Of a stretch of 20,339 nt of DNA, positions 9,901 through 14,537 are shown piece after piece (the first letter of the stretch is position 1; each line of letters starts with the position of its first letter). Source of the stretch: JBBATK01 sp046297095 (lineage in GTDB: Bacteria > Bacteroidota > Ignavibacteria > Kapaibacteriales > NICIL-2); the NCBI GenBank assembly GCA_046297095.1, contig JBKCNS010000009.1, forward strand, positions 1 to 20,339, in the 5' to 3' direction. The notes under the pieces were generated by a model. The model had not been told where the DNA came from. It did not search any database and worked only from the letters and a program-made list of their open reading frames with translations. Both the position numbers and the translations under genes were made by a program.

Positions 9901-11295
9901 ATCGTTGGCAGCAATACCGTCCCAGCGTGAATACAGATAGTAGCAGGAGTTCCAGTTGTCGGGCCCAACCGGACGCAACACACTGATTGTTTTGGTTGGA
10001 ACGGAGCGCGCTTGGTAACCCGCCGATGCACCCACAAATGAATACACACACATGTTACTTTGGATACTCATGGTGCCGTATTGATAGCTGGTATCGGCAG
10101 CTGTGTATCGCACGGTAACGAATCGCGATTGTCCTTGCGGTATAACAAATGGCGGCGGTGTTCCACCCCAGTTTGTGATCGTGAACGCGGTATTAGCAAA
10201 ACTACCGTCGCTTATTGTAATGGGGGCATTTGGCGCATAGATCTGAACTGTTTTTTCCTGATAGGTACCCGGAGGCACTGCGCCGAATGTTAATGAGCGC
10301 GGGGACATGGTTACGTATGGTATCATGTTATACGGCAGAACGTAATACCGTGACACAGCAGGCATGTTCTGGGAAGGAACAGCTATTGATACCCAACGCC
10401 AATCCGAATAACAATACTTGTCCGCAAACCAATTCACCGTGCAGGGCTGCGCGCCTTCCGCGTGCACCAGACTTGCGCGAAATGCGGCATTGAGTTGCTC
10501 CGGTGTGGTAAGCGATTCGTAGCCGGTTTCGCCGAACAGCAGTCCGCCTGTTTGCGAAGCAATGTTGGCAAGAATTCCCGGTGCCTGCAGGAAGTAGGCA
10601 ATTGTATAGAGACGAATGTTGTACAACTGTGCAAAGGCCAAGATGGAGTCTTGTTTGCCGCCGCCGTCGCCGTCGGTAAGCATGATCACCACTCGTTTGT
10701 AGCGGCCTTGTGTGGCCACGTTCATCGCTCCGGTGGGAGCTGCCAGCAGTGCATTGTTGTAATCGGTGGCTCCTTGCGGCTGCAGTGTGGAGATAGCCGA
10801 AAGCAGAGAGCTTTTGCTGGTAGTGAAGTCTTGATTGATGTAGCTAAGATGGTCGAAGGATGTTATGGCGCACTCGTGCAATGAGGTATCCAGCATACTC
10901 ACAAAGAGTGACGCTGCATCGCGCACGCGGCTCATGCGAGAAGGATTTCCCTGGCTCATGGAACCGCTGACGTCGATACACAATACCACCGATAGGCGCT
11001 CGGGAGCAGAGACGGGCGGGCAAGTAACGTTTGTAACAGAAAATGCCTGAGCACTATTGCGTACGTCGAAGTCCGCGGGCTGTAAGTTCCGCACCAGTTT
11101 ATTCTGCGCATCGAAGGCGTAGAAATCGGCGCTGTGATCCTGAAAGGCATTTACTTTAACCGAAACAAGCGAGAGTGTTTGGGCGTGCGTAGGCACAGCT
11201 GCCACAACAGCAATAACCACAAGGATAAGTGCAAGCACCACCCTCGATGCCACCCGCATCCAACATGTGCGCGCGGTTCGTTGCGAAAACGTCAT
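3976..11295 (-). CDS. Giant T9SS-exported modular surface protein: VWA, beta-propeller, HYDIN-type Ig repeats, cohesin-like domain, sorting tail
   Basis: A 2439-residue secreted protein of unknown specific role, probably an adhesin or surface-scaffold protein. The ATG at 11295 has GAGGG ten nt upstream. In order: signal peptide cleaved near A38 (THA|QT); von Willebrand factor A domain about 100-280 with an intact MIDAS (DVSGS at 108-112, T177, D208 in LTDGDG); one HYDIN/ASPM-type Ig domain about 328-420; a jelly-roll-like segment to about 520; WD40-like propeller repeats about 530-1140 (WNASTYQLIRTI, VAVGLQN, GWNAVS, long enough for two propellers); two more HYDIN-type domains about 1155-1370; four tandem pairs of Ig domains of about 210 residues each, about 1373-2214; a cohesin-like domain about 2216-2340; and a type A T9SS sorting domain from about 2355 (VYPNPASDDVTLAF, ending RLEIHK). 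The VWA-MIDAS suggests metal-dependent ligand binding. Exact domain borders are estimates by eye. Confidence 0.88.
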   Translation of the reverse strand: MTFSQRTARTCWMRVASRVVLALILVVIAVVAAVPTHAQTLSLVSVKVNAFQDHSADFYAFDAQNKLVRNLQPADFDVRNSAQAFSVTNVTCPPVSAPERLSVVLCIDVSGSMSQGNPSRMSRVRDAASLFVSMLDTSLHECAITSFDHLSYINQDFTTSKSSLLSAISTLQPQGATDYNNALLAAPTGAMNVATQGRYKRVVIMLTDGDGGGKQDSILAFAQLYNIRLYTIAYFLQAPGILANIASQTGGLLFGETGYESLTTPEQLNAAFRASLVHAEGAQPCTVNWFADKYCYSDWRWVSIAVPSQNMPAVSRYYVLPYNMIPYVTMSPRSLTFGAVPPGTYQEKTVQIYAPNAPITISDGSFANTAFTITNWGGTPPPFVIPQGQSRFVTVRYTAADTSYQYGTMSIQSNMCVYSFVGASAGYQARSVPTKTISVLRPVGPDNWNSCYYLYSRWDGIAANDSMRIEWTFDDGKTWTMMADNFSGNIEQWFRTPQRTGGGNKIRISHIKFQNDRLQALKVGHPGIMKMCAINPSNASQAVVMLAPDNTYLSTRRAYVVNLQTGDTLATLTPPGGKVVQSVMWSADGSTIILCHNGMPGGQLTLWNASTYQLIRTISDNVTNFTCAAINPAGTRIAVGLQNITNTVRVYDASNGTVLANMNYHTALVNSVAFSGDGSRIVSIDNVGRINGWNAVSYTRVNTIDAARPSPGSSVQFHPSNNDQVVAAFQEGVTRIHTLTSGAEVRSYNGNIGAHFYATFNPAGTRVVSAGEISLTGGGYTGTCAVWDASTGSGITTFDGTGKVNNHQWRSLWAGYTADGSQIVTANSFGGVNVWSAAGAHQKQHLLRHAARGAVVSACFFNDDQNAATLGEDGSVVVHTVQTRDTVRTLNDLGSIASKVNTLRASPNGVYLCALAADGTMALWNVLTAQLITRIPNAGYGPAFSNNSQYVAITNNNLVQIYVTATGQLYKTITVNNFLSGKDLTYNYDDTRILVVGASSATNMSVVSLNVASSAETGRFTDIFAVGGDVMKLSYAPGSRYVSVYHQSGSRSYVIDSTMTRINTINDMVHAITPNSGYQIGTVLANKQARVWNTANGAVVRTVNPHQGYEVSHLAMSANSSRSIICSHDGNAWLWDFAATPIQSDISSSPFTIGTSILKKKDTINFGKVLNNGSKDSVINQIIMNIGSAWDYIYSVSISGYNKDEFRIVKRNVGLYLYPGQSLTYELGFIPRTKVVGIKQVEMMVVTLCDTLRFVLIGESVNPPTENLVEQIDFGKVEITTRKDTTVSQTIRNVTAAPLNITNTRILGPDTLQFSIVSGGGSFVLAPGESRVITLRFAPTRIARTSARLAFFHPFLGSPATILLAGEGIGVPRISASPKECAMVSPICSALSPIDTVIRVENIGTGVMSIDSAAFVGNDSTFFRVVTSLPDTVTRGGWKNIRIQYLPQMSGQRAAYLRLYTSAANVSKGILDVKVTGQRDTVVLFFPVQNLVLTNVRPFTSVDAYLNLINRGTVPMTLPVPVMLGNFTVVTMSPNPIPPGGTARVYVNFNNGDTSATYDTLYTVRDSCGGLSSVRLRAYTMSPRPTIVILSSLDIINEPCKTFTDTTIIVTNAGMTAMTISDISLVGDTLKQYSIRYKPPQKLESNAVDSIVIRYTPTTDLKQNASLVIRSDAQNTSGGVTTIPLSGTWKRTSFVLDTNRIVLDNIQPNMPAVQTVGLRNTGTAALTWNLPITRGRSTITAITPNPTPVGSTATATVRFSGAPSGTFSIDTLFVRDQCDKGQELRVQVQVQTTRPLIRIRTMPTVTLPCIVSQDTFIIIDNGGLDTLRIDSVTVEQPAGVRITVLGFFPRRIMTFRRDTVYLRIDASGAGSVSQRLTPRVSVYSNSERDSVYTQPFTLNINKSDLRFATATFALPKQKIYRSTTQPLGVTNTGMVPMRFATPIVRGRFSIDSVSPNPLAAGGTGTAYVRFAGDTVGFYKETFRITDSCGNTHTLDVTVEVAPVVPAHLQTLLSVDISEQCYTAIDTTVLITNTGAEDLDISRIYLRGANADEFAILTDTAMVLMPDGTHLVLVRHTSKGVTGLRTAELVMVSNTDSMVNKETVVNLRVMKDSVDVRWEFNQLHLGIVDRNTQARGTIQITNYGTMPQTVSLPLAGKYAVIDSIVPYPILPGSTSVAYVTLNIPDSVGAIKETLTFMNPCVRAVQLEVAAQIRGNAELTTPDTTVMIGDEFLLPILLSDPRGVKLSGVESIRIDLRWNVTMMQLLGVENATLQSTAEDGIWRTCRIVTNPINGTDKAIATLKMQAALGNDTVCTVEFRDIYNSRGITDLIGRGGRVTIGGHCHDGDTRLMDRSAPTAVRAVYPNPASDDVTLAFTTAERAPVSVILVDVLGRTHRVVYQGMPPAEEWSVTVPVADIPSGVYQVVLQTQTQRRSHRLEIHK
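4650..7180 (-). repeat. Four tandem ~210-residue Ig-pair modules inside the giant surface protein
   Basis: Eight Ig-like domains alternate as A-B-A-B-A-B-A-B with a period of about 630 nt. The A domains start with ECAMVSP, NEPCKTFTDTT, TLPCIVSQDT and SEQCYTAIDTT. The B domains carry NRGTVPM, NTGTAAL, NTGMVPM and NYGTMPQ, then SPNPIPPGGT, TPNPTPVGST, SPNPLAAGGT and VPYPILPGST, and end in DSCGG, DQCDK, DSCGN and NPCVR. One cysteine ends each B domain and one begins each following A domain. Module boundaries are approximate. Confidence 0.8.
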
Positions 11296-11333
11296 CGTAT
11301 TGATTCCCTCGTAATTGCTCGTGATTGATTGTT

Positions 11334-11405
11334 CCCCGATTCTTTCCCCGATTCTTTCCCCGATTTTCCTTCCCCCCAGTGTTTCCCTTGTGTTTCCCTT
11401 GCCCC
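11334..11405 (-). promoter_or_regulatory. G-run-rich leader of the giant gene, possible G-quadruplex, with 12-nt tandem repeat
   Basis: On the minus (coding) strand seven runs of three or more G occur within 72 nt; the plus-strand C-runs are at 11334-37, 11346-49, 11358-61, 11372-77, 11385-87, 11396-98 and 11402-05. The first three are spaced exactly 12 nt apart as a tandem repeat (unit CCCCGATTCTTT on the plus strand). Two copies of GTTTCCCTTG follow with an 11-nt period. The element ends about 38 nt before the start codon, so it would lie in the 5' UTR if transcription begins upstream of 11405. Quadruplex formation is an inference from the G-runs and their loop lengths of mostly 4-9 nt. Confidence 0.45.
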
Positions 11406-11410
11406 AAGCG

Positions 11411-11757
11411 TGTGGAAAACTACGAACATTTGAGGGTAGAATGAAGATTTTCTCAGACCAAAATGTCCATCAAAAACCGTCTGTTTATAGGGCGCCATCC
11501 ATTGCTCCTAACCATGAACTAAGACACTAGGCAGTTGCAAAAGGAGTTGCAAACATCGTGCCCGTATCGGCGAGGCATGTGGAGAATGTGTGGATAACAC
11601 ACTAACATCCTGATGTTATGTCAGTTACAGCATTGCCGATAACGCTCTTCAACAGTATATCGGGGAGAATACTTTGGGTGAATACTCGGGTTGATCAGCA
11701 TGCACGACAGATCATCTATTCCACAAAACCGTAGCTTCTCATCCTGATTGTGGATAG
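11411..11757. other. Cluster of DnaA-box-like 9-mers (candidate origin or DnaA-regulated region)
   Basis: Matches to the DnaA box TTATCCACA: an exact one on the minus strand at 11589-11597, TTCTCCACA at 11578-11586 placed exactly 11 bp away in the same orientation, TTTTCCACA at 11411-11419, CTATCCACA at 11749-11757 (all minus strand), and a poorer plus-strand TATTCCACA at 11717-11725. Strand use is also suggestive: all genes left of 12812 read leftwards and all genes from 13091 to 18680 read rightwards. No dnaA or dnaN is in the window, and one gene (M42 peptidase) lies between the cluster and the strand switch. Confidence 0.35.
11603..11618. promoter_or_regulatory. Perfect 7-bp inverted repeat, operator-like
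   Basis: TAACATC-CT-GATGTTA is a perfect palindrome with a 2-nt spacer, six nt from the exact DnaA box. Its symmetry and length fit the site of a dimeric DNA-binding protein. It lies about 310 bp upstream of the giant gene start, rather far for a simple repressor site, and no regulator gene is adjacent. Confidence 0.3.
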
Positions 11758-11804
11758 TAATCCGTCAATGACGTTGAATAGCCGTCAGCAGTACTCAACA
11801 CCAA

Positions 11805-12812
11805 TCAATAGCGCGCAATAGCCAGCATGCACAGATCGATGGTGGCCTGAAGTGCTTCGCGGTGGGTACGCTCCATGCCATGCGAGGCCGCCACACCGGG
11901 ACCTATAAGCGCCACTCGAAAATCTCTGCCGGCCCGCCAAGCAGCGGTGCCATCGCTGGAATAATAGGGATACACATCCAGCTTGTGGGGAACGTTGTGA
12001 GCTTCCGCGAGCTCCACCAGAGTGGAGCGGAAGTGATAATCGTAGGGACCGCCGGAGTCTTTGGCGCAGATACTGCACGAGAACTCATCGCCCTCGCAGT
12101 CGTTGCCGAGCACACCCATGTCGATGGTTAATAAATCGCGAATACCGGCGGAATATCCCGTGGTGCCGCCATGTCCTACTTCTTCGTAGGTTGAAAAATA
12201 TAATTCCACCGGAGCACTGCGTTTTTCTTCGGATAATTTACGGGCGATTTCAAATAATACATAGCAGCCGGCTTTATTATCCAAAAAATGTGATTTAATA
12301 AATCCGCTTGGTGTTTCTTCGTATTTAGTATCAAAGCAGATAAAATCCCCGATGCGTATGCCCAGAGCCCGCACTGCATCAGGGCCGGAGACCCGTTCGT
12401 CCAGACGTACGTGCATATTCGCTATGCTGCGTTCGCCCGTAGCTGCATTTTTATTTGCATGAGTAGAGGGATTATCTAATAAAACAGTGCCGGTATAAAT
12501 GGTGCCATTCATGGTGTGTATCCGCACGTACGATCCCTCGAATGTGGGAAGCAATGGCCCGCCCACCAGCGAGAATCGCAGCAGCCCACCGGAGGTAATT
12601 CCGCTCACCATTGCACCCAGTGTGTCTGTGTGCGCGGCAATAGCCAGCACAGGGTTTGGCCCCAGAGCGCATCGCACGGCGCCTTTTGGCGTTCGCTCCG
12701 GGGAATAGCCGTAGGAACGTAGCGTGGATTCAATAAAATCGGCAGCGTGATGCGTGTAGCCCGTGGGAGAATCGATAAGCAAAAGCGAGCGAAGGGTGCT
12801 GAGGTCAAGCAT
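11805..12812 (-). CDS. M42-family metallo-aminopeptidase
   Basis: A 335-residue cytosolic dinuclear-zinc peptidase that removes N-terminal residues from peptides; M42 enzymes usually form large tetrahedral oligomers. The ATG at 12812 matches the family's start (MLDLSTLRSLLLIDSPTGYT); the open frame continues 82 codons upstream, but that extension looks non-coding. Expected metal and catalytic residues are present: H61 and D63 in AAHTDTLG, bridging D178 in FLDNKAG, E210/E211 in STYEEVGHGG, D231 in TIDMGV, and a C-terminal histidine in ASHGMERTHREAL (H311 is likeliest). No strong Shine-Dalgarno is visible. It is divergent from yebC across 278 bp. The middle of the gene, 12181-12360, drops to about 37% GC by my count while flanking lines are above 60%, a mosaic look. 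Substrate preference cannot be read from the sequence. Confidence 0.9.
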   Translation of the reverse strand: MLDLSTLRSLLLIDSPTGYTHHAADFIESTLRSYGYSPERTPKGAVRCALGPNPVLAIAAHTDTLGAMVSGITSGGLLRFSLVGGPLLPTFEGSYVRIHTMNGTIYTGTVLLDNPSTHANKNAATGERSIANMHVRLDERVSGPDAVRALGIRIGDFICFDTKYEETPSGFIKSHFLDNKAGCYVLFEIARKLSEEKRSAPVELYFSTYEEVGHGGTTGYSAGIRDLLTIDMGVLGNDCEGDEFSCSICAKDSGGPYDYHFRSTLVELAEAHNVPHKLDVYPYYSSDGTAAWRAGRDFRVALIGPGVAASHGMERTHREALQATIDLCMLAIARY

Positions 12813-13013
12813 GGTATCTATGAGGATTGAGTGTATTGAGTATGCAATGCGGAGTATAGCTGAATGTGAACTGTTCGGATGTTGTTTACCTACCACATCG
12901 GGTCCATTCGCCCTCGGCGCACGGTGAAGCACTGCGTGTGCGAGCAATGGTTTTGGCAAAATACGCAGCAGAGACCAAGGGGCGCGGGCAAGCTTAGTTC
13001 GGGCACTTCGCCG

Positions 13014-13021
13014 TACTTTTG
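13014..13021 (+). promoter_or_regulatory. Candidate Bacteroidetes-type -7 element upstream of yebC
   Basis: TACTTTTG matches the Bacteroidetes housekeeping -7 consensus TAnnTTTG exactly and lies about 70 bp before the yebC start. No clear TTTG -33 element stands at the expected distance (TTAG/TTCG are the nearest), so this is tentative. A TATGAT hexamer at 13029-13034 is an alternative -10, also without a good -35. Confidence 0.25.
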
Positions 13022-13090
13022 CAGAGCTATGATCGTTCGTTCGGTATCGTTTGATCATTCTGAATCACAACTACTTACAGGCATACACGC

Positions 13091-13804
13091 ATGGGTCGCA
13101 TATTCGAGAAACGCAAGCATAAAATGTTCAAGCGCTTCGATAAGATGTCGAAGGCATTCACTCGTATCGGAAAAGAAATTGCCATTGCCGTAAAGCTTGG
13201 CGGAGCTGATCCGGACAACAATCCGCGATTGCGCGCTGCTATTCAGAACAGCAAGGCGGCGAACATGCCCAAGGACAGAGTGGAAGCAGCGATCAAGCGC
13301 GCCGGCAGTAAGGATGAGGCGAACCTTGAGGAAATTGTATACGAGGGCTACGGTCCATTCGGCGTAGCCATTGTTATCGAAACCGCTACCGACAATCCCA
13401 CGCGAACCGTTGCAAATATTCGTAGCTATTTCAACAAGCACGATGGCACTCTGGCCACCACCGGCTCGCTGGAGTTTTTGTTCAATCGGCGCGGTGTGTT
13501 CAAGGTTCCCATTGGAGCGCATACCATCGACGACCTAGAGCTGGAGCTTATCGATGCCGGCGCGGAAGATGTGGAGCACGACACCGAAGAGAATTTACTC
13601 GTGGCGTACAGCGACTTCAACAACTTCGGCAAGATGCAGCGTGCCTTGGAAGACAAGAAGATCGAAGTGTTGAGTTCAGAAATGGTGCGGCTTCCCTTGA
13701 ATACGGTTGCGTTGACCGACGAGCAGATGGAAGAAATTGCCAAGCTGCTGGAACGTATCGAAGAGGATGACGACGTGCAAAACGTATTCGACAACATCGG
13801 CTAA
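13091..13804 (+). CDS. yebC: YebC/PmpR-family protein (TACO1-like translation or transcription factor)
   Basis: A 237-residue member of the YebC/TACO1 family. Family members were first described as DNA-binding regulators (PmpR), and later work links some of them to translation of difficult sequences such as polyproline stretches; which applies here cannot be told from sequence. The start MGRIFEKRKHKMFKRFDKMS is characteristic of the Bacteroidetes/Chlorobi version. The core carries KAFTRIGKEIAIAVKLGG, NPRLRAAIQNSKAANMPKD, EEIVYEGYGPFGVAIVIE, TDNPTRTVANIRSYFNKH and GSLEFLFNRRGVF, the three-domain YebC layout, and the C-terminal RLPLNTVALTDEQMEEIAKL. Full length and apparently intact. The DUF1801 gene begins 11 bp downstream, so the two may be cotranscribed. 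Confidence 0.95.
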   Translation: MGRIFEKRKHKMFKRFDKMSKAFTRIGKEIAIAVKLGGADPDNNPRLRAAIQNSKAANMPKDRVEAAIKRAGSKDEANLEEIVYEGYGPFGVAIVIETATDNPTRTVANIRSYFNKHDGTLATTGSLEFLFNRRGVFKVPIGAHTIDDLELELIDAGAEDVEHDTEENLLVAYSDFNNFGKMQRALEDKKIEVLSSEMVRLPLNTVALTDEQMEEIAKLLERIEEDDDVQNVFDNIG

Positions 13805-13815
13805 GCATCGTCTGC

Positions 13816-14367
13816 GTGAACACCGCGTCAACCACACCACAAACTATTGATGCCTACATAGCATCGCGTCCGGCGGAGCACCACAAGGGTTTGCAGCAAT
13901 TACGCGCGCTTGCTCATCAATGTGTTCCCGATGCCGAGGAATGCATCAACTACGGCATGCCCGGCCTTCGCAGCAATGGCAGAGTGATCGTGTGGTTCGC
14001 GTCCTTCAGCCAACATTTTGCGCTGTTTCCCCGAGCTAAAGCCATAGAAGTGTTTGCTGAAGACCTTCAAAAGCACAGCTCGTTCATTAGCACATCGAAG
14101 GGCACTATTCGCTTTGCGCTTACGGCGCCTCTTCCTGCCGCTATGATTCGGCGAGTGATTCGCTTTTGCGTGAAGGAGCAAGGAGCAATTGCTGCTGCAA
14201 AGAAGCTGAGCGTAAAGAAGAAGGTGACAGCGAAGTCGGGTACGAAGAAGGTGACAGCGAAGTCGGGTACGAGGAAGGTGAGAGCACAAACACGCGCAGC
14301 CGTGAAATCTTCGAAGAGTAAAGCGCGGGCAGCTAAACAGCGCTTGGTTTCCAAGAGTGAGCGATGA
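13816..14367 (+). CDS. DUF1801 (YdhG-like) domain protein with basic repetitive C-terminal tail
   Basis: A 183-residue protein read from a GTG 11 bp after yebC; no ATG lies before residue 48 and no Shine-Dalgarno is visible, so the start rests on the family's N-terminal pattern (TIDAYIASRPAEHHKGLQQL). Residues about 8-125 form a DUF1801 domain, with CINYGMPGLRSNGRVIVWFA, HFALFPRAKAIEVFAEDL and STSKGTIRFALTAPLP, then RVIRFCVKEQ. Biochemical function of the family is not established; the fold is iron-chaperone (frataxin-like/Fra) related. From about residue 128 the protein becomes a low-complexity K/A/S/R tail including two exact copies of KKVTAKSGT, resembling histone-H1-like bacterial tails. 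The tail could bind nucleic acid or ribosomes; that is inference from composition only. Confidence 0.8.
   Translation: MNTASTTPQTIDAYIASRPAEHHKGLQQLRALAHQCVPDAEECINYGMPGLRSNGRVIVWFASFSQHFALFPRAKAIEVFAEDLQKHSSFISTSKGTIRFALTAPLPAAMIRRVIRFCVKEQGAIAAAKKLSVKKKVTAKSGTKKVTAKSGTRKVRAQTRAAVKSSKSKARAAKQRLVSKSER
14218..14271 (+). repeat. Two perfect 27-nt tandem repeats within the DUF1801 gene
   Basis: The 27-nt unit, beginning AAGAAGGTGACAGCGAAGTC, occurs at 14218-14244 and 14245-14271 without a mismatch, and a diverged third start (AGGAAGGTGAGAGC) follows. Each unit encodes nine residues, KKVTAKSGT, so unit gain or loss stays in frame and alters only the length of the basic tail. Confidence 0.9.
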
Positions 14368-14537
14368 GCATAGGTTGATGAAGAGGGTTTTGTGTTCTCT
14401 TTTGAATTCGACTGCATACTCCGGCGCGCATACTTTTAGTGGTTGTTGGCCCAGAGTGCATATTGCGGGCAACTGCAGAAACAACATCGACAGCAGCAAC
14501 AAGAACAATACTTATCACTACTATAGCAGAGCACATT

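Larger units (their letters stand above)
11296..11804. other. 509-bp intergenic region with DnaA-box-like motifs, palindrome and G-rich leader
   Basis: No convincing gene lies here. On the minus strand it is downstream of the M42 peptidase and upstream of the giant surface-protein gene, so it must hold that gene's promoter and leader. It carries three layers of structure: C-runs on the plus strand (G-runs in the leader RNA) at 11334-11405, DnaA-box-like 9-mers between 11411 and 11757, and a 7-bp-arm palindrome at 11603-11618. A short direct repeat AGTTGCAAA occurs at 11533-11541 and 11545-11553. Position 11440-11490 is locally AT-rich. No clear promoter was identified; TAGTTTTC on the minus strand, close to 11420, is one base off the Bacteroidetes -7 consensus TAnnTTTG. 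Confidence 0.7.

Noticed and set aside
11156..11407. An 83-codon minus-strand frame with RGKN repeats overlapping the giant gene start
   Set aside because: The RGKN repeats come from the 12-nt DNA repeat. The frame runs into the giant gene in another frame and has no convincing start or family resemblance.
12890..13010. Possible tRNA or structured RNA in the divergent region between the M42 gene and yebC
   Set aside because: No cloverleaf, TTCRA loop or CCA-proximal stem could be drawn on either strand.
12813..13058. An 82-residue N-terminal extension of the M42 peptidase
   Set aside because: The M42 family begins at MLDLSTLRSL. The extension is low-similarity, arginine-rich and lies in the intergenic region shared with yebC.
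14439..14537. A 33-residue N-terminal extension of the PLP enzyme from an upstream GTG
   Set aside because: The extension is threonine-rich and unlike the family; the ATG at 14538 matches the expected start.
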